From the NCBI RefSeq assembly GCF_019635465.1, contig NZ_JAHBZK010000002.1, forward strand, positions 62,001 to 126,000: 64,000 nt of DNA, written 5' to 3'. The position numbers and the translations under genes are program-made. Positions within the stretch are counted from its first letter, which is position 1. Every line of letters starts with the position of its first letter. The notes beneath the pieces are model-generated. The model was not told the DNA's origin, made no database searches, and saw nothing but the letters and a program-made list of their open reading frames with translations. This DNA comes from Hydrogenophaga sp. (GTDB taxonomy: Bacteria > Pseudomonadota > Gammaproteobacteria > Burkholderiales > Burkholderiaceae_C). Positions 27,460 to 38,331 of the stretch are shown piece by piece.

Positions 27460-27486
27460 CATTGACCCGTTGTCAGGGTCTACGCT
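27456..27486 (+). promoter_or_regulatory. CueR/MerR-type promoter before the DUF2933-ATPase operon
   Basis: TTGACA (27456-27461) and TACGCT (27481-27486) are separated by 19 bp, the long spacer typical of MerR-family activation. The spacer contains a perfect dyad GACCC-N7-GGGTC (27464-27480). This fits copper-induced activation by the CueR encoded at 44271. Confidence 0.7.
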
Positions 27487-27533
27487 GAGTACGAGCAATC
27501 GAGCTCCGCGAGGCATCACGAAAGGACGACACG

Positions 27534-27836
27534 ATGAATACGCATGACCACTCGCACGGTTCCCTGCAAGGCCTAGATTCGCGGCCTGCCCCAGATATGA
27601 AGCGGTCCTCCTCGAGCCTGGGCAGGCCGCTGAAGACGGCCCTGCTGATGGTGGCGCTGGTGGGCGGCTTCTACCTGCTGCGCGAGCACTGGAATCATGT
27701 CGCTGGCAACTGGATCTACTTGCTGCTGCTGGCCTGTCCGCTGATGCACCTGCTCCTCGGTCATGGGGGCCATGGCGGGCACGGCGGGTATGGTGGCCAG
27801 AGCGCCGGTCCACGCAACGACAGCGACAAGGGTTGA
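27534..27836 (+). CDS. DUF2933-family small membrane protein
   Basis: A 100-residue protein with a soluble His-containing N-terminus, two membrane spans ([15 protein letters not shown] and [18 protein letters not shown]) and a Gly/His tail ([13 protein letters not shown]). The [13 protein letters not shown] segment matches DUF2933 proteins, which are usually encoded beside copper ATPases. It precedes the P-type ATPase by 4 bp and shares its promoter. Probably an accessory membrane metal-binding protein. Confidence 0.8.
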   Translation: MNTHDHSHGSLQGLDSRPAPDMKRSSSSLGRPLKTALLMVALVGGFYLLREHWNHVAGNWIYLLLLACPLMHLLLGHGGHGGHGGYGGQSAGPRNDSDKG

Positions 27837-27840
27837 GACC

Positions 27841-30279
27841 ATGGATATGCCCCAACAACGCCTCCGTGACCACGACGAGCGATCGACCGGACAGGTCGCA
27901 ATCGATGCCGTGACGACCTATACGTGCCCGATGCACACGGAGGTCCAGCAGGATTCCCCCGGCAGGTGCCCGAAGTGCGGCATGTTTCTGGTGCCAAAGG
28001 ATCAGGTCTCGGCCGACGCCCATGCTGTTCATGGCCATGCAGGCCATGCGCACCACGATCACGCAGGTCACGGTCAAGCCGCGCATGCCGCGTCGACACC
28101 TGCCAAGGCAACAGCGGCCAGCGCCTATGACAAGGTGCCAGCCGACTGGCGCGGCAGCGTCTACACCTGCCCCATGCACCCGGAGGTGCGCCAAACCGGG
28201 CCCGGTGCCTGCCCACTGTGCGGCATGGGACTTCAGCTCGAGGGCGTCTCGGCCGCGGCTGACGAAGGCCCGAATCCTGAGCTCGTCGACTTCACGCGCC
28301 GCCTTTGGGTTGCAACTGTGCTGACGGTGCCTTTGCTCGTGTTGACGATGTCGCCCTTGTTCGGCATCACCGCAGTGCGCAACTTTTTCGGTGAGCACAA
28401 TGCAATGTGGATCGAGCTCGCGCTTTCCATACCAGTGATCATGTGGTCCGGCTGGCCCTTCTTCGAGCGCGGCTTAACCTCATTCCGCACGTGGAATCTC
28501 AACATGTTCAGCCTCATCGGCATGGGCGTGGCGGCGGCGTTCATCTACTCGGTGGTAGCGCTGGTCGCGCCAGGAATCTTCCCGGCCGGATTTCGCGACC
28601 CAGCAACCGGCACGGTTGGCGTCTACTTCGAGGCCGCTGCGGTCATCGTCACACTGGTGCTGCTTGGCCAAGTGATGGAGCTTCGAGCTCGGGAAGGCAC
28701 CGGCAAAGCGATTCGCGCGCTGCTCGACCTTGCGGCAAAGACTGCGCGCGTGATCCGCCCCGACGGCACCGAAGAGGAGATCCCGCTCGAGCAGGTGCAG
28801 GTCGGCGACCACCTGCGCGTGCGCCCGGGTGACAAGGTGCCGGTGGACGGCACCGTGGTCGATGGCCGCTCTTCAATCGACGAGAGCATGATCACCGGCG
28901 AGCCGGTACCGGTGGAAAAGGTGGCCGGCGACAGGCTCACCGGCGCCACGCTCAACGGCACCGGCAGTCTGGTGATGGAAGCCACGCGCGTTGGCGCCGA
29001 CACCCTGCTGGCGCAGATCGTGGACATGGTGGCCAGCGCGCAGAAGAGTCGTGCGCCGATCCAGAAGTGGGCCGACATGGTGGCTGGCCGCTTTGTGCCG
29101 GCCGTGATCGGCGTTGCGGTGCTCTCCTTCATCGCATGGGCGATCTGGGGCCCGTCGCCGGCACTGGCCTACGCACTGGTGTCGGCCGTAGCCGTGCTGA
29201 TCATCGCCTGCCCCTGCGCGTTGGGGCTGGCAACGCCGATGTCGATCATGACCGCTACTGGCCGTGGTGCACAAATGGGTGTGCTGATCAAGAACGCCGA
29301 GGCGTTGGAGCGCTTTGAGAAGGTCGATACCCTGATTGTTGACAAGACCGGCACGCTCACCGAGGGCAAACCGAAGCTGGTGGTAGTGATGCCGGAGCCG
29401 GGGCACGACGAGGCCGAAGTGCTGCGCCTGGCCGCGACACTGGAAAAAGGCTCGGAGCACCCACTGGCTGAGGCCATCGTTAAGGGTGCCGAGGAGCGTG
29501 GCGTCAAGCTGGTCGAGGCGCAGGACTTTGAGGCGGTCACTGGCAAGGGCGTCAAAGGCCGCGTCGACGGTAAGTCGGTGGCATTGGGCAACCTCAAGCT
29601 GGTCAAGGATCTTGGCCTCGACGGCGCGGCGCTGTCTGCCAAGGCCGATGCCGCACGCGACGAAGGCCAGACGGTTATGTTTGTGGTGCTCGACGGCGCC
29701 GTTGCCGGTTTGGTGGCGGTGGCCGACCCGGTCAAGGCAAGTACGCCGGAGGCCATCAAGGCCCTTCACGCGCTGGGCCTGCGGGTCATCATGGCCACCG
29801 GCGACAACGAGCGCACGGCCAGGGCGGTCGCCGCGCGTCTGGGCATCGACGAGATCCGCGCCGACGTCCTTCCTCAGGACAAGGCCCGCATCGTCCAGGA
29901 GCTGCAAGCCCAGGGGCGCAAGGTGGCGATGGCCGGCGACGGCGTCAACGACGCGCCGGCGCTGGCGCAGGCCGACGTGGGCATCGCAATGGGCACCGGC
30001 GCAGATGTGGCCATCGAGAGCGCCGGCTTCACGCTCGTCAAGGGCGACCTGACCGGCATCGTGCGCGCACGGCGTCTGGCGACCGCGACAATGAGGAACA
30101 TCCGCGAGAACCTTTTCTTCGCGTTGATCTACAACGCCGCCGGGGTGCCGGTGGCCGCGGGTGTGCTCTACCCCTTCATCGGCCTGCTGATCGGGCCGAT
30201 CTTCGCGGCCTTCGCGATGAGCGCCTCTTCGCTGTCGGTGGTGCTAAACGCGCTGCGGCTTCGCTCGGCGCGGGTGTAA
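27841..30279 (+). CDS. copA: Cu(I)-type P-type ATPase with two heavy-metal-binding motifs
   Basis: An 812-residue inner-membrane P1B ATPase that exports Cu(I) from the cytoplasm. The N-terminus carries two HMBD motifs ([20 protein letters not shown] at about 23 and [20 protein letters not shown] at about 104) with a His-rich segment between. Eight membrane spans follow. TGEPVPVEK (actuator), [12 protein letters not shown] (the CPC metal site), [10 protein letters not shown] (phosphorylated Asp) and [14 protein letters not shown] are all intact. CPC plus the late YN and MSASS residues indicate Cu(I)/Ag(I). Start ATG 27841 is used, 4 bp after DUF2933. It is distinct from the paralogue at 45676, which has HMA domains instead. 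Confidence 0.93.
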   Translation: MDMPQQRLRDHDERSTGQVAIDAVTTYTCPMHTEVQQDSPGRCPKCGMFLVPKDQVSADAHAVHGHAGHAHHDHAGHGQAAHAASTPAKATAASAYDKVPADWRGSVYTCPMHPEVRQTGPGACPLCGMGLQLEGVSAAADEGPNPELVDFTRRLWVATVLTVPLLVLTMSPLFGITAVRNFFGEHNAMWIELALSIPVIMWSGWPFFERGLTSFRTWNLNMFSLIGMGVAAAFIYSVVALVAPGIFPAGFRDPATGTVGVYFEAAAVIVTLVLLGQVMELRAREGTGKAIRALLDLAAKTARVIRPDGTEEEIPLEQVQVGDHLRVRPGDKVPVDGTVVDGRSSIDESMITGEPVPVEKVAGDRLTGATLNGTGSLVMEATRVGADTLLAQIVDMVASAQKSRAPIQKWADMVAGRFVPAVIGVAVLSFIAWAIWGPSPALAYALVSAVAVLIIACPCALGLATPMSIMTATGRGAQMGVLIKNAEALERFEKVDTLIVDKTGTLTEGKPKLVVVMPEPGHDEAEVLRLAATLEKGSEHPLAEAIVKGAEERGVKLVEAQDFEAVTGKGVKGRVDGKSVALGNLKLVKDLGLDGAALSAKADAARDEGQTVMFVVLDGAVAGLVAVADPVKASTPEAIKALHALGLRVIMATGDNERTARAVAARLGIDEIRADVLPQDKARIVQELQAQGRKVAMAGDGVNDAPALAQADVGIAMGTGADVAIESAGFTLVKGDLTGIVRARRLATATMRNIRENLFFALIYNAAGVPVAAGVLYPFIGLLIGPIFAAFAMSASSLSVVLNALRLRSARV

Positions 30280-30289
30280 AGGCAGGGCC

Positions 30290-30530
30290 GTGGACATCCT
30301 CGCGCACGCGCTCTGCGCTCTGGGCTGGCCTCGGCACCACCTGGCCGGCACGGCGGCGGCGGGACGTCACGTGCAGGACCTCGACGGCGACCATGGCGCT
30401 GGGCGCGCTGCCCGGCGTGATCCACATGCTCCCGGTGCTGGCGTGGTGGGCGCCGGCAAGTGGAGCGCCGTACTGGCGATGGCCTTGGCGATGCAAGACC
30501 ACGAACCGGTCATACCGGGTTGTGGGACTG
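30290..30530 (+). pseudogene. Frameshifted remnant of a YdjM-like membrane hydrolase
   Basis: MDILAHAL in one frame continues as CRTSTATMALGALPGVIHMLPVLAWW in the next. Together these match the start of small membrane metal-dependent hydrolase (YdjM-type) proteins, so a frameshift separates them. The remainder is missing. It is a relic between the ATPase and cusA. Confidence 0.5.
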
Positions 30531-30905
30531 GGTAGTCTCACGCCATGCTTTGCACGACCTGTGATGGCGCAATACCTGCGGGAGTGACTGTGGTTCTTCG
30601 GTCCAGTAGGCGCACGCTGTACCTGCCGCTGCCAGGCTTGTGATCGTTTATCGTGGTGGGGACATTGAAGGTCTGCGCCAAACAGGCTGGGGGCCAAACC
30701 GCGGCCGATCCAGTCGAACTGGTGCCGCACTGTTAATCGCATCAGAATGGAGCTCCAACCCCTGCTGAACTTGCTCCCCTCACGCGCTGGGGACCGGAGT
30801 AAGCCGCCGCGCAGCCCCGCTCTCGAGGGAGTCCCACGACACTGGATTGCACATCAAGAGGTTCAGTCTTCGGAAATCGAGGATGCCCCCAAGATCTGGG
30901 TATGT
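30531..30905. other. 375-bp gap between convergent genes
   Basis: This lies between the pseudogene and the end of the minus-strand cusA gene. I see no gene and no strong hairpin; it should hold the terminators of the two converging transcripts. Confidence 0.4.
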
Positions 30906-33900
30906 CTATCGCCGTTCGCGCATCAGCCGGTATACCACTGGCACCACGAACAATGAAAGCAATGGTGCACTGAGCATGCCTCCGACCATTGGGGCAGCAA
31001 TTCTCTGCATCACCTCGCTGCCAGTTCCCGAACTCCACATGATGGGCAATAGGCCTGACACGATGGTAGCCACCGTCATGGCTTTCGGGCGCACGCGAAG
31101 TACCGCACCTTCACGGATCGCATCCAGCAACGACTGTGCGTCAAGTTGACCCGCATTGACTCGCTCCTGCCATGCTTGCTTCAAGTAGACAAGCATGATC
31201 ACGCCGAACTCGGCTGCCACGCCGGCCAGTGCGATAAAGCCAACGGCACTCGCCACCGACAGGTTGTGTCCCAGTGCCCACAAGAGCCAAACCCCGCCCA
31301 CCAATGCGAACGGCAGTGTGGCCATGATGAGCAGGGCCTCGTCGAACCGCCGAAAGGTAATGAACAGCAGCACGAAGATGATCAGCAATGTGAAGGGAAC
31401 CACCAGTTGCAGTTGCGCGGCTGCACGCTCCAGGTACTCAAACTGCCCCGACCAGGAAATCGAATAACCAGCGGGCAAGGCTACGCTGCTCGCCACCGCG
31501 CGCTGCATTTCCAGCACGGTGCTGCGCAGATCGCGCCCGCGCACATCGACGTAAACGAACCCCGCCAGACGCCCGTTCTCGCTGCGCAGCATCGGCGGAC
31601 CACTGGAGATGCGCAGATCGGCCACGTCGCCCAGCACCAGACGTTGACCATCGGGCGCCACCATGGGCAGGCTGCGCAGCGCGGGTAGGGAGTCGCGCAT
31701 GTCGCGTGGGTAGCGTAGGTTGATGCCGTAGCGTTGTAAGCCCTCCACCGTTTCACCGATGACCTGTCCGCCAATGGCACCTTCCACCACGGCTTGCACG
31801 TCGGCGATGTTCAAGCCGTAGCGCGCGGCACGCGCACGGTCAATGTCCATGTCAATGTAGCGGCCGCCGGCCACGCGCTCTGCCAGGGCGCTGCTCACGC
31901 CGGGCACGGTTTTGACGGTCCGTTCCACTTCGGCCGCGAGTTTCTCTATCGTCGACAGGTCGGGGCCGGCCACCTTCACACCCACCGCGCTCTTGATTCC
32001 GGTGGCTAGCATGTCGATGCGATTTCGGATCGGTGGCACCCAGATATTGGACAAACCGGGTACACGCACCGTGCGATCGAGTTCCTCCACCAGCATGTCC
32101 ATGGTCATGCCGGGTCGCCACTCGTCGCGCGGCTTGAAGCGTACGGTTGTCTCGAACATCTCCAGCGGAGCCGGGTCGGTGGCGGTCTCCGCGCGGCCTG
32201 CCTTTCCATAGACGCTCTGGACCTCAGGGATGGTCTTGATGAGCCGGTCGGTCTGCTGCAGCAACTCGGCCGCCTTGCCGATGGACAAGCCGGGCAAGGC
32301 GGTGGGCATGTAGAGCAAATCACCTTCGTCCATTGGCGGCATGAACTCACTGCCCAGTTTGTGCAGGGGCCAGGCGGTTGCCAACAGCAACATCGTCGTG
32401 AGTGCCAGCGTCAGCTTTGGCCAAGCCAGCACCGCCTCGAGTGCCGGACGGTACAGCGCAATCAGCGCGCGGTTGATTGGATTTCTGTTCTCGGCAGCCA
32501 CCGGCCCGCGGATCAGGTACCCCATGAGCACCGGGATGAGGGTCACTGCCAGGCCTGCAGACGCCGCCATGGCGTAGGTCTTGGTGAAGGCCAGGGGCGA
32601 GAACAGCCGGCCCTCCTGAGCCTGCAGCGTGAACACAGGAATGAAGCTCAGCGTGATCACAAGCAGCGAGAAGAACAATGCCGGACCCACCTCGGCCGCG
32701 GCATCCCCCATCAGCTTCCAACGCGCTTCGCCGCGCAGCACTTCCCCCGGGTGTTCGTGTTGCCAGCGCTCCAGCCACTTGTGGGCGTTCTCGATCATCA
32801 CGATGGCCGCGTCCACCATGGCGCCGATGGCGATGGCAATACCGCCCAGCGACATGACGTTGGCGTTGATGCCCTGCTGCTGCATGACGATGAAGGCCAC
32901 GAGCACGCCCAGCGGCAAGGTGACGACGGCGACGACAGCGCTGCGCAGGTGAAATAGGAACGCCAGGCACACCAGGCCCACGACGAGGAACTCCTCCATG
33001 AGCTTGGTGCGCAGGTTATTCACCGCGCGCCCGATCAGGTCGGAGCGGTCGTACACCGGCACCAGCTCCACGCCCGCGGGAAGGCTGCGTTGCAGGTCGG
33101 CCAGGCGCGCTTTGACCGCCGCAATGGTGGCGAGCGCGTTCTCGCCGCTGCGCATGACCACGATGCCGCCAGACGCTTCGCCTTCCCCGTTCAGCTCGCC
33201 GACGCCGCGGCGTGCCTCGGGGCCGATCTGCACCTGTGCCACATCGCCCAGGGTGACCGACACACCAGCGGCCGTGCCGCGCAAGGGAATGGCGCGAAAG
33301 TCGTCGAGCGAGCGCAGATAGCCGTTGGCGCGCACCGCGTACTCGGCCTCACCGAGTTCGAGGACCGAACCACCAGCCTCCTGGTTGGCGCGCGAGACCG
33401 CATCACTCACATCCCGCTGCGTGATCCGGTAGGCCGCCAACCGGTCGGGATCGAGCACGATCTGGTACTGCCGCACCATGCCCCCCACGCTGGCCACCTC
33501 CGCCACGCCAGGCACGGTCTTGAGTTCGAAGCGCAGGAACCAGTCCTGCAGCGCGCGCAGTTGCGAGACGTCCTGCTGGCCGCTGCGGTCGACCAGTGCG
33601 TACTGATAGATCCAGCCCACGCCTGTGGCGTCGGGCCCGATGGAGGAGCGTGCCGCCGTGGGCAGGCGGGACTGGACCTGGTTGAGGTACTCCAGCACGC
33701 GCGATCGCGCCCAGTACAAATCGACGCCGTCCTCGAACAGGATGTAGACGAAGCTATCGCCGAACATGGAGAAGCCGCGCACTGCGCGCGCGCCCGGCAC
33801 CGACAGCATGGTGGTGGTCAGCGGGTAGGTGACCTGGTTTTCCACAATCTGCGGCGCCTGACCGGGCCAGCTTGTGCGCACCACGACCTGCGTGTCCGAC

Positions 33901-34025
33901 AGGTCGGGCAGCGCGTCCAGCGGCGTACGCAGCAGGGCGATCGTTCCCCAGGCGGCGGCGATGAGCGTGCCGATGAGCACCAGCAGCCGGTTCGCGATGC
34001 TCCAGTGGATCAAGTGGGCGATCAT
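30906..34025 (-). CDS. cusA: Heavy-metal RND permease CusA
   Basis: A 1039-residue inner-membrane RND pump of the CusA/CzcA (HME) family. It opens [21 protein letters not shown] and has the twelve-span layout with two large periplasmic loops. [19 protein letters not shown] in TM4 carries the proton-relay Asp and a Glu, typical of HME pumps. The three-Met copper relay of Cus-type pumps cannot be placed with certainty by eye. It extrudes Cu(I)/Ag(I) through the tripartite CusCBA complex. Its ATG overlaps the cusB stop, so the two are coupled. It is the last gene of the minus-strand operon. Confidence 0.93.
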   Translation of the reverse strand: MIAHLIHWSIANRLLVLIGTLIAAAWGTIALLRTPLDALPDLSDTQVVVRTSWPGQAPQIVENQVTYPLTTTMLSVPGARAVRGFSMFGDSFVYILFEDGVDLYWARSRVLEYLNQVQSRLPTAARSSIGPDATGVGWIYQYALVDRSGQQDVSQLRALQDWFLRFELKTVPGVAEVASVGGMVRQYQIVLDPDRLAAYRITQRDVSDAVSRANQEAGGSVLELGEAEYAVRANGYLRSLDDFRAIPLRGTAAGVSVTLGDVAQVQIGPEARRGVGELNGEGEASGGIVVMRSGENALATIAAVKARLADLQRSLPAGVELVPVYDRSDLIGRAVNNLRTKLMEEFLVVGLVCLAFLFHLRSAVVAVVTLPLGVLVAFIVMQQQGINANVMSLGGIAIAIGAMVDAAIVMIENAHKWLERWQHEHPGEVLRGEARWKLMGDAAAEVGPALFFSLLVITLSFIPVFTLQAQEGRLFSPLAFTKTYAMAASAGLAVTLIPVLMGYLIRGPVAAENRNPINRALIALYRPALEAVLAWPKLTLALTTMLLLATAWPLHKLGSEFMPPMDEGDLLYMPTALPGLSIGKAAELLQQTDRLIKTIPEVQSVYGKAGRAETATDPAPLEMFETTVRFKPRDEWRPGMTMDMLVEELDRTVRVPGLSNIWVPPIRNRIDMLATGIKSAVGVKVAGPDLSTIEKLAAEVERTVKTVPGVSSALAERVAGGRYIDMDIDRARAARYGLNIADVQAVVEGAIGGQVIGETVEGLQRYGINLRYPRDMRDSLPALRSLPMVAPDGQRLVLGDVADLRISSGPPMLRSENGRLAGFVYVDVRGRDLRSTVLEMQRAVASSVALPAGYSISWSGQFEYLERAAAQLQLVVPFTLLIIFVLLFITFRRFDEALLIMATLPFALVGGVWLLWALGHNLSVASAVGFIALAGVAAEFGVIMLVYLKQAWQERVNAGQLDAQSLLDAIREGAVLRVRPKAMTVATIVSGLLPIMWSSGTGSEVMQRIAAPMVGGMLSAPLLSLFVVPVVYRLMRERR

Positions 34026-35635
34026 CGCGGTGCTCCCGGTGCCGCGCGCCTGAGATCGAGGATCAGCGGCAACTCGCCGTCTTGCTCGCGGAACTCAACC
34101 TGCACGCGCTCGCCAGTCACCAGGTTTCGCGGTAGGCGGTCGGGCGGTGGCAGGCGGAAATCCATCACCATCGCAGGCCACTGCAGCGAGGCGATCGGCG
34201 GGTGGTCCAGCGTGATGAGCCCGTCCTTGAATCCTGCGATGCGTGCTTCGGTGCGATGGGCAGCGCCAACCGTCTGGACGGGTTGGGCCTCCTGGTTCAA
34301 GCGCGCTTGCAGCCCTCGCAGGCTGGCTTCCGAGTCGACCAGGAACTGCCCAGAAACCACCACGCGCTGGCCCACCTGCAAACCGGCCAGCAACTCCACT
34401 TGGCCATCGGATTCGCGGCCGAGTTCGACCTCCACCGGTCGAAAATGTCCATCTGCTTCGGCCAGCATTACCACGTTGCGTTGGCCGGTTCGAATGAGAG
34501 CATCGCTCGGCAGCAGCAGGCGTGTCTCTCCTTCCTCGGAGTGAAAGCGCATTTGCGCAAGCTGTCCCGCTACCAGTCGCTCGCGTGGGTTGTCCAGCAC
34601 GAGCCGGGCGCGCTGCGTGCGCGTGCCGGCGTCAAGCACGGGCAGCAGGGCTTGCAGTTCCCCCTTGAGGGTTTCGCCGGGAAGTGCTGGTGTGGTGGCA
34701 GTCACGGCCATACCCGCGTGCAATCCGGCTGCCTGGCTTTCGGGGACCTCGGCCTCTGCCCAGACCTGGCGCGTGCCTTGCAGGCGCAACAGGGGCATGC
34801 CGAGTGTCACCGTGACGCCCTCGCGCACGAGCAGTTCGCTGACGAATCCAGCGTGCGGCGCGCGCAGCGTCAAGCGCGGTTGCAACTGGCCAGCGCGCAC
34901 CACCGAGTCGATCTGTTCGTTTGACATGCCGGCCTGTCGCATGCGCACCAGCGCGCCTTCACGCAGCGACGCCGCCCCCGGCCCCTGCATGCGCAGGGCG
35001 GCAAGGTAGTCTTCTTGCACGGCCACCCAGTCGGGCACGTACAACTCCAGCAGGGGCGCACCCCGGGCCACACGGTCCAGCTCCGCGCGTACGTGCAGCC
35101 GCTCCACAAAGCCGGTCGCGCGCGCGCTCAGCAGGGTTTGCTCGCGCTGGCTCCAGGCAATGTTGCCCACGGCCAGCACTTCGGTCTTGAGGCGCCCTTC
35201 GCCAACCACCACCGTGCGCAAGCCCAGGTTCTGCTGAATGCGTGAGCTCACGTTCACGCTGCCGCTGTCAGCGCCCTCGCTGCCGGCGTAGCGGGGTACC
35301 AGCATCATGTCCATGAAGGGCGATTTGGCCGGTGCGTCGAATTGCCTTCCAGGCACCATGGGGTCGTGGTAATACAGGATGCGCCGGCCCGTTTGCGGAT
35401 CCTGGTCGCCGGCTTTCAGGCCATCGCGCAGGTGGCGCCGGGTGGCCGCTTCGCCCTGAGCGATGCTCCACTGGCCAGGATCCTGTGGCGCACCGGCCGA
35501 GGTTGAGTCGACCAAGGTCTGCGCCGCAGGCCCAACGCCTTGTCGGCCCACCCACCAACCGACCATGGCCACCGACACCAGAACCAGCGCGCCGATCAAC
35601 CAGCGCACCAGGCGATGCAAAGCATGGGTTTTCAT
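34022..35635 (-). CDS. cusB: CusB periplasmic adaptor
   Basis: A 537-residue membrane-fusion protein. It has an N-terminal anchor ([20 protein letters not shown]), then a heavy-metal-binding motif variant ([22 protein letters not shown]) as in CusB, where Met residues take Cu(I) from CusF. Barrel-sandwich, hairpin and C-terminal beta-barrel regions follow. About 90 C-terminal residues ([18 protein letters not shown], then [13 protein letters not shown]-like text) resemble a fused CusF-like domain: [18 protein letters not shown]. Start 35635 is used because the anchor begins there; it overlaps the cusC stop by 4 bp. Confidence 0.9.
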   Translation of the reverse strand: MKTHALHRLVRWLIGALVLVSVAMVGWWVGRQGVGPAAQTLVDSTSAGAPQDPGQWSIAQGEAATRRHLRDGLKAGDQDPQTGRRILYYHDPMVPGRQFDAPAKSPFMDMMLVPRYAGSEGADSGSVNVSSRIQQNLGLRTVVVGEGRLKTEVLAVGNIAWSQREQTLLSARATGFVERLHVRAELDRVARGAPLLELYVPDWVAVQEDYLAALRMQGPGAASLREGALVRMRQAGMSNEQIDSVVRAGQLQPRLTLRAPHAGFVSELLVREGVTVTLGMPLLRLQGTRQVWAEAEVPESQAAGLHAGMAVTATTPALPGETLKGELQALLPVLDAGTRTQRARLVLDNPRERLVAGQLAQMRFHSEEGETRLLLPSDALIRTGQRNVVMLAEADGHFRPVEVELGRESDGQVELLAGLQVGQRVVVSGQFLVDSEASLRGLQARLNQEAQPVQTVGAAHRTEARIAGFKDGLITLDHPPIASLQWPAMVMDFRLPPPDRLPRNLVTGERVQVEFREQDGELPLILDLRRAAPGAPR

Positions 35636-36930
35636 GGGCGATCTCCCGCGGCTGTGACCAACTGACGTGACGAAGGCAAGGCAAAGGCCAGCGCGGACCA
35701 TGCGCGCGCGGCGGAAAGCTCCACATCGATGCGTTCAAGCGCCAGCGCCAGGGCGTCCTGCTGGGCTTCGATGACCGATGCCATGGGTTCCTGACCCGTG
35801 CGGTAGGCGGCGAACACCGCCTGCACACGTTGGCGCGCCAGGGGTTCGCGTTGGCTGTCGATGAGTTCGCGCCGGGCCAGTGCCGAGCGCCACTGCGACC
35901 GCCAGGTCTGAAATTGCCGCGCCAGTTCGCGCTGCACGTCCTCAGCCTCTGCTTCGCGCGCATCGGCCTCGGCCAGGCGTGCGGCCAGCTCGCGATCCTG
36001 CCGATGTGCCCGGTCCAGCGTGAGCGGAATCGACAGGCCCACCGAAACCATGTCGGTGTAGCGCGAGCCCCGCCGGCTGTACATGAGCTCGACGCTCCAG
36101 TCGGGCGATCGCTCTGCATCAGCCAGACTGGCCATGGCCCGCGTGGCGGCTGTTCGGGCCTGCGCGACCAGGCCCTCAGGGTGCTGAGTGAGCAAGGTGG
36201 TGTCTGTGGGCAATTCGGTATCGATCGCTGGCGCCTCGGGCAGTTGTTCGGGCACGACTTGCGTCCAGCGTTTCAACGCCGTACGCGCTATCTCCTGCTC
36301 CTCGATTGCTGCAAGCAAAGCCTGTTGCAGCCGCAGCCCATCATCGCGCGCCGCGATCAGCGCGCTGGCGCTGCCACGCCCACCACGCCACGCTGCCTCG
36401 GCGGCCAGCAACAGATCGGCGGCGTGTATGGTCTGCGCCTGAATGGCCTGGCGGCGCAGGCCCGCAGCGCGCAGGTCCCACCAGGCCCAGGCCGCCTCAC
36501 GGCGCGCAGTGGCAGCCTGCGCGGCGGCCTGGGCAAGCTGCGCGTCGGCCTGTCGATCACGTTCGGCCCGGCGCGCCTCCCGCTTGCCGCTCGACGGCAG
36601 GGCCTGTTCGACTCCGACCGAGCGCATGGTCATGAAGTCCCGCGTGGTACTCCAGCGGTCGGTGCCATTGACAGGCAAGTTGTTCAGCGACAGCCGCAGC
36701 ATGGGGTCCGGCCGGGTACCGGCTTGAACGGCCAGCTCGCGAAGCGCGCGGGCTTCGCTTTCGCTTGCCGCCACGGCGGGCGAGCGCATCTGCGCGAGGG
36801 CGACCGCTTCGTCCAGTGTCAGGGCATGGAGGACCGGGGAACCGGACCAGAAGAAAAGTCCCGCCAGGGGGGGCAGTGCGGCGCGCAGCGCCCCGCGCAG
36901 CCCATTGCGGCTGCAAGGTGAGGAGACCAT
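35632..36930 (-). CDS. cusC: CusC-like outer-membrane factor
   Basis: A 432-residue TolC-family protein with a strong GGAGG site. A signal-like hydrophobic stretch is followed by LTLDEAVALAQMRSPAVAASESEARAL, the start of the coiled-coil repeats. It forms the outer-membrane channel of the CusCBA complex. The family's second repeat is visible near residue 250. It overlaps cusB at the stop codon. No lipobox is obvious. A role in copper export follows from operon context. Confidence 0.88.
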   Translation of the reverse strand: MVSSPCSRNGLRGALRAALPPLAGLFFWSGSPVLHALTLDEAVALAQMRSPAVAASESEARALRELAVQAGTRPDPMLRLSLNNLPVNGTDRWSTTRDFMTMRSVGVEQALPSSGKREARRAERDRQADAQLAQAAAQAATARREAAWAWWDLRAAGLRRQAIQAQTIHAADLLLAAEAAWRGGRGSASALIAARDDGLRLQQALLAAIEEQEIARTALKRWTQVVPEQLPEAPAIDTELPTDTTLLTQHPEGLVAQARTAATRAMASLADAERSPDWSVELMYSRRGSRYTDMVSVGLSIPLTLDRAHRQDRELAARLAEADAREAEAEDVQRELARQFQTWRSQWRSALARRELIDSQREPLARQRVQAVFAAYRTGQEPMASVIEAQQDALALALERIDVELSAARAWSALAFALPSSRQLVTAAGDRP

Positions 36931-36996
36931 GGAAAACCTCCGGAGATATGGCGAAAAAGGCGGCGCGCGAACGCGCCACCGCTGAGTGCGAAAGCC

Positions 36997-37359
36997 TCAG
37001 CCCGCCGTGGGCGGTCGCCAGATACCGGAGGGATCGAAACGGGGCGCCTGCCACGCTGGCCAGGGCGGCGTTGGCCAAGTGAGAGGAGAGGGCAGGGCCG
37101 GGATGAAGGTGGTCAGCGCGGGCCAGACGCTGGCTGGCATACACACGGTTCCGGCCTGGCAGGCCAGGCCGGTGCGCGCCCAGGTGGCGAAGTCGTTGCA
37201 ACAGTCGCTGCTGGCGTCAACCATGCCGCCGTCACCGGCGTCTGCTTCGGTGGCCATGGCTTCCTCGCCCATCGCGCAGGGCATGCTCCACGAGCCCGTG
37301 CTGGCCAGGGCCTGCCAGGGCAAGGTCATCAAGAGCAGGAGGGCAATCCAGCGACGCAT
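36997..37359 (-). CDS. Small exported Cys-rich protein before cusC
   Basis: A 120-residue protein with a signal peptide (MRRWIALLLLMTLPWQALAS) and several Cys and Met residues (SMPCAMGEEAM, DCCNDFATW, CQAGTVCMP). It is encoded between cusF and cusC in the minus-strand operon. Similar short proteins accompany Cus clusters in betaproteobacteria. It may bind copper in the periplasm; no domain is assigned. Confidence 0.7.
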   Translation of the reverse strand: MRRWIALLLLMTLPWQALASTGSWSMPCAMGEEAMATEADAGDGGMVDASSDCCNDFATWARTGLACQAGTVCMPASVWPALTTFIPALPSPLTWPTPPWPAWQAPRFDPSGIWRPPTAG

Positions 37360-37418
37360 CCGGGAATGCTAAGGCATTTGAGGAGCCCGCGATGAGGCAC
37401 CCGATGCGCCAACCGAGG

Positions 37419-37754
37419 TCAAGGCTTGATGGCCTTGATCGACTCGACCAGCATCTGCCCCTTCTCGTTGACGGCGGTGAATTGCACCTTGTCGCCCACA
37501 GCGATGCCTTCGAGCATGGCCTTGTCGCGCGCGGTGAAGACCATGGTCATCGGCGGCATGTCCATATTCTTGATGGCGCCGTGTTTGAGGGTTACCTTGC
37601 CGTTCTCTTTGTCGACTCGGCGCACCTCGGCGTCGACCATGGGCAGATCCTGGGTCATGCCCATCTTGCCGTGGTCCATGGTCTGAGCCATCGCAGGTTG
37701 GGTGAATGCTGCCAGGGAAAGACTGGCCACCGCGAGAATGGAAGTGAGTTTCAT
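37419..37754 (-). CDS. cusF: Copper chaperone CusF
   Basis: A 111-residue periplasmic protein. A signal peptide (SLSLAAFTQPAMAQ) is followed by the CusF OB-fold: EVRRVDKENGKVTLKHGAIKNM, DMPPMTMVFTARD, MLEGIAVGDKVQF. The copper ligands of CusF (His in TLKHGAI, Met residues in DMPPMTM, and the nearby aromatic position, here Phe) are conserved. It hands Cu(I)/Ag(I) to CusB. Encoded between the cupredoxin and the exported Cys-rich protein. Confidence 0.92.
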   Translation of the reverse strand: MKLTSILAVASLSLAAFTQPAMAQTMDHGKMGMTQDLPMVDAEVRRVDKENGKVTLKHGAIKNMDMPPMTMVFTARDKAMLEGIAVGDKVQFTAVNEKGQMLVESIKAIKP

Positions 37755-37790
37755 GTTCTTTGTCCAAGTGGTTGAGAGGAGCGGAGTGAC

Positions 37791-38279
37791 TTACTTGGCC
37801 ACGACTTTGATCTTGCCGACCATGCCGGCTTCGTAGTGGCCAGGCAACAAGCAGGCGAAGTCGAACTCGCCTGCGCGGTTGAATCGCCAGACGATTTCGC
37901 CGCGCTTGCCTGGGGCGACGTGAGACATGTAGGGCTCATCGTGCTCCATGCCGGGGAACTTCTTCATCAGTGCGGCGTGTTCGTCGAGCTCCTGTTTGGT
38001 ACCCAGCACAAACTCGTGCATCACCTTGCCCGAGTTGGTGTGGACGAAACGCACCGTTTCACCTTCCCGCACTTCCAGCTTGTCCGGCGTGAAACGCATG
38101 GCGTCGGTCATACCGATCTCAATGGTGCGACTCACCGCCTTGGCGTTGCCGGCAATGCCCCAGGGCTTTTGCTCCATCTTGACCGGTCCGGCCTTCTTGT
38201 GCTCCTCGTTGCCATGGGCGCTCGCGAGGGTGGTGATCGAGGCCAGTGACAGGAGCAGGGCCGCAGTGCGAAGTTTCAT
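37791..38279 (-). CDS. Periplasmic cupredoxin
   Basis: A 162-residue exported cupredoxin. Signal peptide MKLRTAALLLSLASITTLASA. The type-1 copper ligands are visible: His in GKVMHEFVLG, Cys and His in FDFACLLPGHYEAGM, and the following Met. A GGAG site precedes the start. Cupredoxins of this type occur in copper-resistance operons next to a multicopper oxidase, where they may accept electrons or store copper. The position between the oxidase and cusF fits. Confidence 0.85.
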   Translation of the reverse strand: MKLRTAALLLSLASITTLASAHGNEEHKKAGPVKMEQKPWGIAGNAKAVSRTIEIGMTDAMRFTPDKLEVREGETVRFVHTNSGKVMHEFVLGTKQELDEHAALMKKFPGMEHDEPYMSHVAPGKRGEIVWRFNRAGEFDFACLLPGHYEAGMVGKIKVVAK

Positions 38280-38331
38280 GAATGACTCCAGAAGGGTGAG
38301 ATGTCGTACGAACGGAACTGAATGCGAGGCA

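Noticed and set aside
33090-34544. Long plus-strand frame over cusA/cusB
   Set aside because: It is antisense to two firm genes that share a 4-bp overlap and conserved motifs.
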